A stretch of DNA of 64,000 bases. Origin: an uncultured Clostridia bacterium. Its GTDB lineage: Bacteria; Bacillota; Clostridia; Monoglobales; Monoglobaceae. The translations under genes were made by a program, and so were the position numbers. The stretch spans positions 274,969-338,968 of the forward strand of contig CAJTWN010000002.1 of the NCBI GenBank assembly GCA_910580105.1. Reading direction: 5' to 3'. Below are positions 36,223 to 45,695 of the stretch, one piece after another. A model generated the notes under the pieces. It did not search any database, was not told the DNA's origin, and saw only the letters and a program-made list of their open reading frames with translations. How positions within the stretch are numbered: the stretch's first letter is position 1; the number at the start of each line of letters is the position of its first letter.

Positions 36223-37548
36223 CTATTGAATTATATAGGTCGCAATGGAATGCGGTTCTGCAACAATTGGCGCAAGCTGTCCATGAAGGCGGACGTTCAT
36301 CTCTAAACACGTTTCCGTCTGATTGAGAACCACAAGAACAATACTGCCGTCCGGATTCCGAAAAGCACAGGATGATACCTGCTGAAAGGCTCCGCTGCTC
36401 CCAATCCGAACTGCTCCCGGACGGATGTATTTACTAAAATGGCCAAGATAATAAAATGATGGCCGAAAATATACCATATTTTTTTCTGTATCCGCCATCA
36501 CCGGCGCATTGCAAAAATTCTGCACATGATTTGGCCCGCCCTGAAGATTCAGCAGCATATTCCAATCGCAAAAAGCGGTACAATAGTTTTTTAAATCATT
36601 AATGATTTCATAGGCATATCCCTCTCCTTCAAACCATCCATCCTCTTCTATTGGCTGAAAACCAAAACATCCCTCCGAAAAAATGATTTTTTTGTCAGGA
36701 TATAACTCGTGAAACATTTGAAGCTGTTCAAAATGACCGCCTGAATACCAGTGGATCGCAATTCCCTCTACATACTGTGCGGCCGCCTCATCCGAAAGCA
36801 TCACCTTTGCCCGGTCATATATGCGTTCTTTATTATGGTCCCAAAAGAAAATTTTAACGCCCATCGGCGCAAGTTTTGGCCCAAGATAATCCCGAACAAA
36901 ATCCCGTTCTTCTTCTGGCGTATAGACACAGGAATCCCATGTTTGGGTTGCCTTCGCCTCATTTTGCACGGTCACAGCCCAGATTTCAATTCCGGACGCC
37001 CGCATGGTTTCAATATATTTCACCACATAATCCGCCCACAGACCATAACATTCCGGCAAAAGACGTCCGCCATGATTCATTTCCTTATTGGACTTCATAT
37101 ACGCCGGCGGACTCCAGGGAGATGCAAACAATTTAAACGTCCCGTATCTTTGGGCATCCAGAATCATGGGCATCAACGATTTCTTATCCCTTTCCATATC
37201 AAAGGATTCCAAAGTCATATCTCCATCTTCCGTATAAGCATAGTTCTCAGTCGAAAAATCACAGCTGTTGATATGGGTACGGCATAAAGAATAACCAATC
37301 CCATCCTGGGGATCAAAATATGCACGCAAAACTTTCTCCCGGTTTTCTTCTCCCAACAGATCCAGTGTAGATGAGGCCGCTTCTGTGAATGCACCGCCAA
37401 ATCCTTCTATTGTCTGATACGATACTTCCGGAATAATATTGATCAACGCCGGTTCCAAACCCGCTGTATCTTCTTTGAATGCAACAGGCACAATTTTCTC
37501 CATAAATACATTGCCGTCTTTTTTACTTTTTACACCAACAATTTTCAT
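36223..37548 (-). CDS. GH30 glycoside hydrolase (glucosylceramidase / beta-1,6-glucanase type)
   Basis: 441 residues without signal peptide. Typical GH30 start EGFGGAFTEAAS, then FASPWSPPAYMKSN, acid/base Glu in TVQNEAKA (near residue 195) and nucleophile Glu in IFSEGCFGF (near 290); the C-terminal beta-domain ends IVLVVLNQTE. Members hydrolyse beta-glucosyl, beta-1,6-glucan or beta-xylosyl links; which one is unknown. Follows an alpha/beta hydrolase gene by 18 bp, likely one transcript. Confidence 0.9.
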   Translation of the reverse strand: MKIVGVKSKKDGNVFMEKIVPVAFKEDTAGLEPALINIIPEVSYQTIEGFGGAFTEAASSTLDLLGEENREKVLRAYFDPQDGIGYSLCRTHINSCDFSTENYAYTEDGDMTLESFDMERDKKSLMPMILDAQRYGTFKLFASPWSPPAYMKSNKEMNHGGRLLPECYGLWADYVVKYIETMRASGIEIWAVTVQNEAKATQTWDSCVYTPEEERDFVRDYLGPKLAPMGVKIFFWDHNKERIYDRAKVMLSDEAAAQYVEGIAIHWYSGGHFEQLQMFHELYPDKKIIFSEGCFGFQPIEEDGWFEGEGYAYEIINDLKNYCTAFCDWNMLLNLQGGPNHVQNFCNAPVMADTEKNMVYFRPSFYYLGHFSKYIRPGAVRIGSSGAFQQVSSCAFRNPDGSIVLVVLNQTETCLEMNVRLHGQLAPIVAEPHSIATYIIQ

Positions 37549-37566
37549 TTCTTTTCCTCCGTATTT

Positions 37567-38385
37567 TTATAATTCTCCTCTAATTGCCTCAATAAAATAT
37601 TGATTAAACAGGCCAAGTTGGTCATACATCACTCCGTGTCCGCTCTGTGAAAGGGTATACAATTTTGAACCTCGAATCCCTTCATTCTGAATCCGTATTA
37701 AATCCGGTGTTACCACCTGATCCTTTTCCCCATACAAAATTGCAGTCGGAACATGCACCGACTGCAGATCCCGCCGGCCATCTTCGTTCCGCAAAGCAGT
37801 CAAAGCGCCAAGTGTACCCATACCTGAACTTGAAAGGGCAATTTCCCGGAACCAATCCACTGCAGCTTTTGACTGCGGGCTTGCAAACAACTGCTGACTG
37901 AAGTTCTCACAAAGCTGCGGCCGGTCCGTTTCAGTAAGCCGGATCAAATCATCCACATACGCTCTGGTAAGCCCATAAGGAAAATCCGGACGCTGGGTCC
38001 AACAGGGCGCCGCCGCTGCCAAAAGCAGCAGCCGGGAAACTGCAAATCCCTTAAACAACCGCATATACCGCAGAACAATTGCCCCGCCCATGGAAAATCC
38101 AACAAGCACCAAGTCCCGCAGCCGGAGCGCCGCAATCACTTCATAAAGATCACGGGCCATTCGGTTATATGTATATCCGGACGCAGGCGCATCTGACATT
38201 CCAAAGCCACGTAAATCCAACATCACCACCCGGTATCCATTCCGTACAAGCAATTCGGCCTGATATTCATATATCTTATGAGACAGCGGCCATCCATGAA
38301 CCAAAAAAACTGTTCTTTGTCCTCCCTTTGGCCCGATCTCATAAACAGCAATTTTTATCCCGTCTGTCGTCTTTATATATTGCAT
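37567..38385 (-). CDS. Alpha/beta hydrolase
   Basis: 272 residues. Oxyanion strand VFLVHGWPLSH, nucleophile Ser in VGFSMGGAIVLRYM (near residue 95), acidic residue in LYGEKDQVV and His in SQSGHGVMYDQ. It resembles the haloperoxidase/esterase group; the substrate is unknown. ATG 38385 has GGAGGTG in place. It might remove ester groups from sugars handled by the neighbouring hydrolases (inference). Confidence 0.85.
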   Translation of the reverse strand: MQYIKTTDGIKIAVYEIGPKGGQRTVFLVHGWPLSHKIYEYQAELLVRNGYRVVMLDLRGFGMSDAPASGYTYNRMARDLYEVIAALRLRDLVLVGFSMGGAIVLRYMRLFKGFAVSRLLLLAAAAPCWTQRPDFPYGLTRAYVDDLIRLTETDRPQLCENFSQQLFASPQSKAAVDWFREIALSSSGMGTLGALTALRNEDGRRDLQSVHVPTAILYGEKDQVVTPDLIRIQNEGIRGSKLYTLSQSGHGVMYDQLGLFNQYFIEAIRGEL

Positions 38386-38501
38386 AAGCCACACCTCCAA
38401 CAGCAATATTTATCACTATTGTATGCGGCAATTCTGTGTCCTATCACATTACCCAAATCACGTTGCTGACACTTCAAAATCAGAAAACTGATCTATCCTT
38501 T

Positions 38502-41231
38502 CTATGCCTTTAACTTGATGGTTATTGCTTGATAGGGCAAAACTTCAACAGCAACTGCACACCCTTCAATTTTCAGCGCCTCCAGCTGATCCTCATTCAT
38601 GTTTGAAAGCCAAGCTTCCTTAAACATATGCAGCTGTATCTTTGTCTTTACCTTGCGGCCCTGATTCTCATACAGGCGCAAAATATAACCATCCCGATCC
38701 TGTGCAATTTTAAATGCTGAAAATTGCAGTTTTTTCGTATCCCAGACCACCGGCGCTTCAATTCTGCTTACTGTATCGTCCGCCGGTTTACTCCGCAGTA
38801 CATGCGCCACAGGCGGATACAAATAACTTTGGACAACCTCCGCAAAAGGCGCTTTCTCTCCTTCTTCACACAGATAGGGTACATAACTCCACTCAATGAT
38901 TTGTTCTCCGAGACACTGTGCGCCGGGTGTTGCATATGCACCGGAAGCGGCGCCGTCACGCTGCGCCATATGCACACGCCCCATCTTTCCAATACCGCGC
39001 AGGAGTGTAAAGGATAACCACGTCTGCCGCAGCACGGTATCATTTTCCGCTTCATAATCATACAATCCTTTTGCAGCAATGGCAAGCCCGCATTTCCCAT
39101 CGTCCACAGCTGCCCATTGCTGAAATGGTAAAAGCTGAGAGGGCGGCTGCAACCATTCTTCTTTCTCTTCCGGTCTTTTGACTGGACGGGAAAGAATCGC
39201 CAAATGCCCTTGCGATAAAACATTCTTTGCCATGGTTCCCATCGGCACGCAGAGCCGTATCCGGTGATCTTTTGCATGATTGATTAATTTCAGTTTAACA
39301 TCAACACGGGGTGTATCACGCCAAAGAGTAATTTCAAATACAATGGGAAGAGAAACTCTTTCAGCAGACCGCCTGTCACCATGTAAAGCCGCCGGTACCG
39401 ACATTTCCCCCGTCACACAAAGGGTTGCATATACTTCACCACAGGCCACGCATCTGGAAGAAAAGGAAAAAGCTGATGAATGAACAACCTCTCCCGGCGT
39501 CCATGTCGGTGAATAATCCCAGGCATCTCCCGCATCCGCTTCTTCTTTCAGTAAGTTCAGCTGATGATAACATTTCCCACTGCGTTTATCCAATAGGTGA
39601 AGCAAGCCATTTTCCACTTCAACACGAATCCATTCATTTTCCATTGCGGTATCATCCGCCTGAATGCGTGCCGGCTGCCCTGCAATAGCAGTGTCTTTAA
39701 CACCAGAACTTTTATCCTCGACAATGGTATACTTCTTCACAGTTCCCTGCCGGACTGTATCAAAAAATGCAATTTTCTGAAAAGCTTTATCCGGGCAGTA
39801 TTCAAAACAGGGTTCTCCAATCCCATTATACTCCAATTCCGGCCGGGGAATCATTTGCGAAGGCAATTTGCGCCCTGTCTCATCCACAGCTACGAGCTGC
39901 CGGGCATCCGAAGCCACCCAAACCTCCATCGGCTGACCGCCGGACGCCTCTTGTGGTGCATAGGCAATTACCTCATGGATATTCTGTTCTTGCTCTGTCT
40001 TCTGTCTTTCAATGTGTTTGCCAAGATAAGCAAGGGATTCATGAATCAAACCGGATGCTATCTGCCGGACAGAAGCAAACCGGGTCTCCATCTCTGTATG
40101 TACCTCGTCTACGCTGGAGCCATGGATGGAATCATGCGCGCTGTTCAGCAGCATATTTTCCCATGCTTCTTCCAGCAGCCGGGGATGTTCCTTATACCCA
40201 TACAGTGATGCCAGTGCAAGAAGCGGTTCACTATAATGCTCTAAAAGGGCTTCGCAAGCAAAATTCTGACGCTTTAAATAGGTACGGGTTGACAAAGCGC
40301 CAAGCAAAATATACTGATACCTGGAACCCAAAAGCTCTTCTTTGAAGAAAGGAAGACTTGGTCTCCGCTCCTTAACCATCTGCACATATTCCTCCGCATC
40401 ACCCATAATAAAGGTGATCTCATCCTGCATTTCATTTGCAGCACGCAGAGATTCACCAACCGCCATCTGAGGCGGAAGATGATCAAATCCTGCAATCAAT
40501 GGGATGACCTTTGAAGGATAACGGGGCAAAATTTTATGTACATTGGCAATCATATTTTTTGCTATGCGAACAGGATCATCATGAACTGCCAATTCCTTAT
40601 GATATTCAAAAGACAAATAGTCCGCATAATATGGAACTTCTCTGGGCTGATCCGGATCTATTTTTTTATCAAAGATGTCAAATGCACCGGAATAACTCTC
40701 CCGGAAATGACTTGCCAAGATTTTGGTCCCATCCAGTCCCTGATACCAAAATTCGTCCGGTTCTTTTTCTCCCATTTCCGGCATTCCCCGCATAAACATC
40801 AGACTGTCAATTCCAAAATTCTGCAGAATTTGCGGAAGCTGTAACGGGTGGCCAAAATTATCAGGCAAATATCCCGCCTTCATCACTTCACCGAATTTTT
40901 TTGCACGACGATTTCCAAAGAGGCAGTTACGGATAATGTTTTCCGCACTGGGAATCCATTCATCAAACTGTGTATAAAAAGGACCGATGGCAAGTTTCCT
41001 GTTCTTGATCAGCTCCTTCATCGCATTTTCGTCTTCAGGGACAACGGAAAGATATTCTTCAAGTGGAAAAACCTGACCATCGAGAACATAAAGTCCAAAA
41101 TCCGGACGTTCAGCGGCCAGCTTCAGATCCTCCATCGTTTCCAGCGTCCAAAACCGATAGGACCGCATAGGCTGATACCATTCAATATCCAAATGTCCTG
41201 CGGTTATAACAAAGCCAATTATTTTATCCAT
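38502..41231 (-). CDS. GH38 alpha-mannosidase
   Basis: 909 residues, no signal peptide. Metal and active-site motifs of GH38: GHLDIEW (His13, Asp15), PDNFGHPLQLPQI (Asp near 124, the likely nucleophile), and HDSIHGSSVDEVH in the helical domain. The second half is the beta-rich domain (RVDVKLKLINHAKDHRIRLCVP in part). The family cleaves alpha-mannosides from glycans. ATG 41231 follows AGGAGG; the GTG just before is too close. It sits 9 bp after the epimerase gene and is surely in the same transcript. Confidence 0.9.
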   Translation of the reverse strand: MDKIIGFVITAGHLDIEWYQPMRSYRFWTLETMEDLKLAAERPDFGLYVLDGQVFPLEEYLSVVPEDENAMKELIKNRKLAIGPFYTQFDEWIPSAENIIRNCLFGNRRAKKFGEVMKAGYLPDNFGHPLQLPQILQNFGIDSLMFMRGMPEMGEKEPDEFWYQGLDGTKILASHFRESYSGAFDIFDKKIDPDQPREVPYYADYLSFEYHKELAVHDDPVRIAKNMIANVHKILPRYPSKVIPLIAGFDHLPPQMAVGESLRAANEMQDEITFIMGDAEEYVQMVKERRPSLPFFKEELLGSRYQYILLGALSTRTYLKRQNFACEALLEHYSEPLLALASLYGYKEHPRLLEEAWENMLLNSAHDSIHGSSVDEVHTEMETRFASVRQIASGLIHESLAYLGKHIERQKTEQEQNIHEVIAYAPQEASGGQPMEVWVASDARQLVAVDETGRKLPSQMIPRPELEYNGIGEPCFEYCPDKAFQKIAFFDTVRQGTVKKYTIVEDKSSGVKDTAIAGQPARIQADDTAMENEWIRVEVENGLLHLLDKRSGKCYHQLNLLKEEADAGDAWDYSPTWTPGEVVHSSAFSFSSRCVACGEVYATLCVTGEMSVPAALHGDRRSAERVSLPIVFEITLWRDTPRVDVKLKLINHAKDHRIRLCVPMGTMAKNVLSQGHLAILSRPVKRPEEKEEWLQPPSQLLPFQQWAAVDDGKCGLAIAAKGLYDYEAENDTVLRQTWLSFTLLRGIGKMGRVHMAQRDGAASGAYATPGAQCLGEQIIEWSYVPYLCEEGEKAPFAEVVQSYLYPPVAHVLRSKPADDTVSRIEAPVVWDTKKLQFSAFKIAQDRDGYILRLYENQGRKVKTKIQLHMFKEAWLSNMNEDQLEALKIEGCAVAVEVLPYQAITIKLKA

Positions 41232-41240
41232 CACTGCCTC

Positions 41241-42512
41241 CTATAATCCCATAAGCGAAAAGCGTATCAGGCATTCAGCCAACGCACGGCCCGTATGGTA
41301 AATCCCTTTCCATGGGTTTCCAAGGCTGCCAACAATGGGCTCGCCTGTCCTGCCCAACAACTGTCTGCTCTCTCCCGCTTCCATGTTCATAAACTTATCG
41401 CGCACAAATTCCCAGGTTTTCAAGAATGCCTCTGCATATGTATCCTGACGATATTTTTCATAACCATTCAAATATCCAACCAAAGACTCAAAGTTCTGCC
41501 ACCACTCTTTATCAGTAACCAATACTTCCTGATCTGCAATGCCGTCACGATATACCCCGCCATAGGTATAGTCATAACCGAACTGCAGCGAATGATCCAG
41601 CAGTTTTTTCAATATCTCTTTTTCTTCCCAGTCTTCATTCTTCAATATTTTCTGTGCATGGTCCAGCAGCCAGCTCAACTCAACATTATGCCCATAGGAA
41701 GTTGTGTCCGTCGGAACCGCAACCGTTTCATTTGTTTCCCTTTCCGCATTCCATGTACGCATTATATTAATCGCCGGTATTTGACGGAAAGAAAGGTCAA
41801 ATTGGTTATAACCATACCCCAGCTCTTTATTGACCATATGCTGCATAATCAGGCCGATAACCTCCTGTAATTTCCGCTGGTGAATTTCCTTCCCGCTGGC
41901 TTCGTATAACGTTGTGAACGCCTCCATCAAGTGCATATGAATATCCAGCGATTTCCGATCCCCTGCCCAAGCGCCGCCGGGAGAAATTTTCCAATCCTCT
42001 TCGATGTTTTCATAATAACCGCCGCGCAGTGTATCTGCCGCATACAGCTGAAGATATGCAAACGTTTTTTCCGCATAGGCAAGGGCTTCCGGATCACCAT
42101 ATTCCAGATAATACGCACTCAGCGCATAAATTGCAAAACTCTCTCCATAGGTCAGCTTTGAAGGATCAGCAACACTTCCGTCGCGGTTTACCTTCCAAAA
42201 AAAACCACCATTTGTTTTATCCCAAAAGGCATCAATCAAAAAACGAAATCCCTGTTTTGCTGCCGCTTCAACTGCCGACTGGTCTTTTGGATCTGCAAAA
42301 CACCTGAGATAAGAAAATCCCCAAACCATCCGGCTTTGTGTAACAATATATTTTTCGTCGCTGGAATCCGGATTTCCATTTTCGTCAAATGCAGTCAAAT
42401 ATCCGCCATACTGGTTGTCAATACTTTTGGCAAGCCAAAAAGGAATTATCCGCCTGGACAAGGTTTCTTCTATTTCCTGTTTTGCTTTTTTCAAATCCTG
42501 TTTCATTTCCAT
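41241..42512 (-). CDS. AGE-family sugar 2-epimerase (cellobiose / mannobiose 2-epimerase-like)
   Basis: About 423 residues of the N-acylglucosamine 2-epimerase (alpha/alpha barrel) family. Recognised by RMVWGFSYLRCF, GGAWAGDRKSLDIHMHLMEAFT (part), SYGHNVELSWLLDHA and KEWWQNFES, the pattern of cellobiose 2-epimerases. These convert the reducing-end glucose of cellobiose or mannose of mannobiose at C2. Start uncertain: ATG 42512 chosen, AAAGGA is eleven bases upstream; GTG 42551 is open too. Its leader has a strong promoter and a terminator-like hairpin. Confidence 0.85.
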   Translation of the reverse strand: MEMKQDLKKAKQEIEETLSRRIIPFWLAKSIDNQYGGYLTAFDENGNPDSSDEKYIVTQSRMVWGFSYLRCFADPKDQSAVEAAAKQGFRFLIDAFWDKTNGGFFWKVNRDGSVADPSKLTYGESFAIYALSAYYLEYGDPEALAYAEKTFAYLQLYAADTLRGGYYENIEEDWKISPGGAWAGDRKSLDIHMHLMEAFTTLYEASGKEIHQRKLQEVIGLIMQHMVNKELGYGYNQFDLSFRQIPAINIMRTWNAERETNETVAVPTDTTSYGHNVELSWLLDHAQKILKNEDWEEKEILKKLLDHSLQFGYDYTYGGVYRDGIADQEVLVTDKEWWQNFESLVGYLNGYEKYRQDTYAEAFLKTWEFVRDKFMNMEAGESRQLLGRTGEPIVGSLGNPWKGIYHTGRALAECLIRFSLMGL

Positions 42513-42607
42513 TTCTACCACAATCCTTTCTCTTTTCTCTACATTTCCCACAAGACACCCATCTCAATATAGTTTTAATTCATCAACGGGCTTATGAATG
42601 CAATAAC

Positions 42608-42660
42608 AAAAAGACAGTATACGAAAGCTGCCAAAAGCAAAACAAATTTCGCATGCTGTC
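42608..42660 (-). promoter_or_regulatory. Terminator-like hairpin in the epimerase leader (attenuator or yaaA terminator)
   Basis: On the minus strand GACAGCATGCGAAA pairs with TTTCGTATACTGTC (two G-U pairs, 20-base loop) and is followed by TTTTTGTT. It lies between the promoter at 42680-42709 and the epimerase start, so it can act as an attenuator. It can also be the terminator of yaaA with the promoter inside the trailer. Confidence 0.65.
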
Positions 42661-42679
42661 ACAATGTTTACGCATTCTT

Positions 42680-42709
42680 ATTATAAAACAACCAAAGTCC
42701 TGCTGTCAA
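42680..42709 (-). promoter_or_regulatory. Strong sigma-A promoter upstream of the epimerase-GH38 operon
   Basis: Minus strand TTGACA (42704-42709), 18 bp, TATAAT (42680-42685). The leader would be about 160 bases long. Confidence 0.75.
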
Positions 42710-42730
42710 TAAATACCGGCAAATTTAAAA

Positions 42731-43471
42731 TTACTTTATAAACACATATACGTCATCACTTGAAAACTTTTTAGAATACACATAGCCAAATTCCTGAAAT
42801 TCTTTCAGTTTCTCAACATCCGTTATATGATTTTCCGCCATAAACCGCACCATGGCACCTCTGGCCATCTTTACATAAACACTTTTTTCTATCCATCTGC
42901 CCTCATTGACATCCACAAACCGGCAGGTAACAAAATGAACCGATGAATCTAAATAAGGTTCAATGATTCTTCTATATTCTTTTGAAGACAAATTTACAAT
43001 AACATCTGTACTTTTGGCAAGCTCCTGATAAATTTTATCCGCCCAAAAATCATAAAGATTTTTACAAAATTTTGTTTTACACTTTGCCTGCATCTCCAAC
43101 CGATATGGCCAAATGCCGTCAAAAGGCCGCAAAATTCCATAAAGCCCCGAAAGAATCCGCAGATGTTTTTCCAGATATAAATAACACCTTTCTTCAAACA
43201 AATGCGGACACATCGTCTGATATTGTATACCATCAAAGGCAAAAAGAGCCGGAAGCGGTCCCGGTTCCAAGCGCATATTTTGATACCGTTCAAAATTCTG
43301 CCCGGCAATTTGGTCATTACAAGCGAGAAGTTCTTTTAATTCTGAAAATGATAAACTTTTCAAATATTTAATGAGTTCCTTTGTATATTCAAATAAAACC
43401 GGCGTTTCTTTCGGTTCAAAGAATTCTTCCTTGTCTTTCATTCTCAGTGCAGGAGAAATCATGATTTTCAT
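42731..43471 (-). CDS. yaaA: YaaA-type peroxide-stress protein
   Basis: 246 residues, full length for the YaaA/DUF328 family. Typical start MKIMISPALRMK, then ALFAFDGIQYQ, LRILSGLYGILRPFDGIWPYRLEMQ (in part), VNLSSKEY and a C-terminal MARGAMVRFMAEN. In E. coli YaaA limits free iron under peroxide stress and binds DNA. Single gene, divergent from the Xre regulator. Confidence 0.93.
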   Translation of the reverse strand: MKIMISPALRMKDKEEFFEPKETPVLFEYTKELIKYLKSLSFSELKELLACNDQIAGQNFERYQNMRLEPGPLPALFAFDGIQYQTMCPHLFEERCYLYLEKHLRILSGLYGILRPFDGIWPYRLEMQAKCKTKFCKNLYDFWADKIYQELAKSTDVIVNLSSKEYRRIIEPYLDSSVHFVTCRFVDVNEGRWIEKSVYVKMARGAMVRFMAENHITDVEKLKEFQEFGYVYSKKFSSDDVYVFIK

Positions 43472-43530
43472 TACTGCTACCTCACATATTTATAATAATT
43501 CTTATAAAGGTTTTTTGTTAAAATAACGAT

Positions 43531-43630
43531 TGTTTCGACAATTAAATATCAATTTTGCATAATAAGCATGATATAATAACGAAAACATCAAGTAAACTAC
43601 TATAAAAACTAATATATAACATTGTCGAAA
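43531..43630. promoter_or_regulatory. Inverted TTTCGACAAT / ATTGTCGAAA pair before the Xre gene
   Basis: TTTCGACAAT at 43533-43542 and its exact reverse complement ATTGTCGAAA at 43621-43630 flank the divergent promoter gap of yaaA and the Xre gene. They may be operators of the Xre regulator. Between them a TATAAT lies near 43571. Confidence 0.4.
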
Positions 43631-43669
43631 TACTTTTTAAATTGTATAATTGCAAAGGAGCTTTGTTCG

Positions 43670-44026
43670 ATGGACATGCCATTCAAAATCATCGGAAATA
43701 ATATAAAAACCATAAGAGTAAGTAAACAAATTTCTCAGGAAAAACTGGCTCTTAATGCTGGAATAAGCACAACGAATCTTCGTCAAATTGAAAAAGGTGT
43801 TGCAAATCCAACCATACAAACTTTGTCATTACTTTCTAATCAGTTGGATGTCTCTTTAGTTGACATCTTGTATTCCAATCCGGAGGAAATGAAAGAAATT
43901 GAAACGCTTTACAAATTGTTACAAATGTTGCCACAACAACAGGAAGCGGCAATTATGAATATGATTCAAACAATCATAAACCTATTATTCAAACAAAATG
44001 ATAATGAAAGGACGACATTAAAATGA
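43670..44026 (+). CDS. Xre-family transcription regulator
   Basis: 118 residues. The helix-turn-helix (about 4-60) has the usual pattern IGNNIKTIRVSKQISQEKLA, GISTTNLRQIEKGVANPTIQ, LLSNQLDVSL. The C-terminal ~50 residues are a short helical tail. Start ATG 43670 is preceded by GGAG; an upstream TTG has no site. Overlaps the next gene by 4 bases. Confidence 0.88.
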   Translation: MDMPFKIIGNNIKTIRVSKQISQEKLALNAGISTTNLRQIEKGVANPTIQTLSLLSNQLDVSLVDILYSNPEEMKEIETLYKLLQMLPQQQEAAIMNMIQTIINLLFKQNDNERTTLK

Positions 44027-44241
44027 ATCAAATCACATATACCCTATGTGAGGAACAAAATGAAGATAATGCGACATCATATGGTATTATTGCATTGAAA
44101 AAGATCACGGAAATAAAAGGTATCACTCCAGATAAAGAGAAACTTACAAAGCTTATCAATATGTGTAATCAACTTGAATTAGATCCAATCCATTTGAAAG
44201 ATGTCGTATGTGACTTTTTGTTTGAGCTGGAACCGAATTGA
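44023..44241 (+). CDS. Small protein coupled to the Xre regulator
   Basis: 72 residues, acidic, mixed alpha/beta: a strand start (NQITYTLCEEQN), YGIIALKK, then two helices. It resembles DUF6514-type small clostridial proteins at its N-terminus, but I am not sure. The ATGA overlap means it is translated with the Xre gene, so it may modulate it (inference). The following 230 bp hold no visible gene. Confidence 0.65.
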   Translation: MNQITYTLCEEQNEDNATSYGIIALKKITEIKGITPDKEKLTKLINMCNQLELDPIHLKDVVCDFLFELEPN

Positions 44242-44477
44242 TTTAGCATCGCATACATAACATGTCCTGAACATTGCTCCCCCATTTAAAATATAATGAC
44301 ACTTTTGTTATATTTTATAACCAATTAATCAATTTATCTTCTCTTTCGGCTTATTATTTTACTATATATTATTTTCTATGTAAAGACAGAATAATTGAAA
44401 GGCTTCTTAAAATTTATGAATAATTATCAAAAGAATTTATATGTATATTTCAGCTATTTTGTCATCTGAGTGAATTC

Positions 44478-44514
44478 AAAAAGCAGTAAGGCATAACAGC
44501 GCTTACTGCTTTTT
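44478..44514 (-). terminator. Terminator of the glycan-synthesis operon, overlapping the GT4 stop codon
   Basis: Stem AAAAAGCAGTAAG / CTTACTGCTTTTT with an 11-base loop. The GT4 stop codon (44503-44505) lies inside the stem. Confidence 0.8.
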
Positions 44515-45633
44515 GTTTATTTCACTATATACATCCAATGTCTTTTGAACAATTTCAGCCCAGTCATATTGGGCCGCAATCTCATCAATCTTACGCTCAG
44601 TTTCAACCGGTGTATCTTCCGATTTAAAATCACAGGCATATAATTTCTCGTTATCCAAAAGGTACTGCAATTTTTCCCTTAACGAAGCAACATTTCCTTT
44701 CGCAAACGAGTGTCCGTATGTATTTAAAAATTCCGTGTTTTCGGGAATATCACTGACCAAAACCCGCGCCCGGAAACTGATGGCTTCTAAAAGACTGAGC
44801 GGCATCCCTTCAATATCGCTGGGCAAAACATACAAATAACAGTTTGAATACAATTCCGCCAATTCTTCCCCCTGTACAAAATCAATAAACTGTATCCGTT
44901 TATCTTCTGCTGCAATCTTCTGTATCTCTTCTATATAAGGTGTTGAGGGCCTCAGCCGGCCGGCTACAATCAACTTTTTATCCGTTTTAACATCTGCAAA
45001 GGCTTCAACCAAATACCGCAGTCCCTTTTCCGGTGTCAAGCGGGCCAAAAACAAAATATAATCACGATTTCCAATCCCATATTTATGTATAATATCTGCA
45101 TCCCTCTGCTGCATACGCTGTATACCATTGGGAATGCGGCAGCCTTCCCTGTGATATGTATCAAGGAAGTATTTTTGCATCGAAGAGGACAATACAATCA
45201 GCCGATCAGCAAATTTTGCGGCCATTTTCTCCCCAAACTTTAAATATTTTGTTGCAAATCCACCCCATTTCGCCCGCTGCCAATCCAAACCGTGAATGGT
45301 TGCCACCGTTCTTTTTCCAAACAATTTGGCAAGCGGCAGCATCGCACATGGACCTTCTGCATGATAATGCACAATGTCATAATGATGAAAAATAATATGG
45401 AAGGTCGCCAACAATGAATAGACCATTGCATTCAGCTTTGAAGATTGAAAGGTTGGAATCTCAACAATACGTATGTTTTTATATTTTTTTATACAGTTTT
45501 CTCCACAATTTCGGTTGTACACAACCACATCATGTCCCAGTTCCGCCATACGAACCGCCAACTCATCAACCACAACCTCTATCCCGCCTTCTCTGGAGGG
45601 GATTCGCTTATGCCCTAAAATTGCAATTTTCAT
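44503..45633 (-). CDS. Family 4 glycosyltransferase
   Basis: 376 residues, GT-B fold. N-terminal LGHKRIPSREGGIEVVVDEL is typical of the rhamnosyltransferase-like subgroup (DUF1972-type start). The C-terminal donor site is FLARLTPEKGLRYLVEAF and LPSDIEGMPLSLLEAISF (EGMPLSLLEA carries the E-x7-E pattern). Adds a sugar to a lipid-linked chain, probably after the sugar transferase at 46877. ATG 45633 chosen over the adjacent GTG. Confidence 0.9.
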   Translation of the reverse strand: MKIAILGHKRIPSREGGIEVVVDELAVRMAELGHDVVVYNRNCGENCIKKYKNIRIVEIPTFQSSKLNAMVYSLLATFHIIFHHYDIVHYHAEGPCAMLPLAKLFGKRTVATIHGLDWQRAKWGGFATKYLKFGEKMAAKFADRLIVLSSSMQKYFLDTYHREGCRIPNGIQRMQQRDADIIHKYGIGNRDYILFLARLTPEKGLRYLVEAFADVKTDKKLIVAGRLRPSTPYIEEIQKIAAEDKRIQFIDFVQGEELAELYSNCYLYVLPSDIEGMPLSLLEAISFRARVLVSDIPENTEFLNTYGHSFAKGNVASLREKLQYLLDNEKLYACDFKSEDTPVETERKIDEIAAQYDWAEIVQKTLDVYSEINKKQ

Positions 45634-45695
45634 CACTCAACATCCTTTTCTATTTCTATCCTATTTAGAAAAGTACAATCCCATAGAAATATAAA

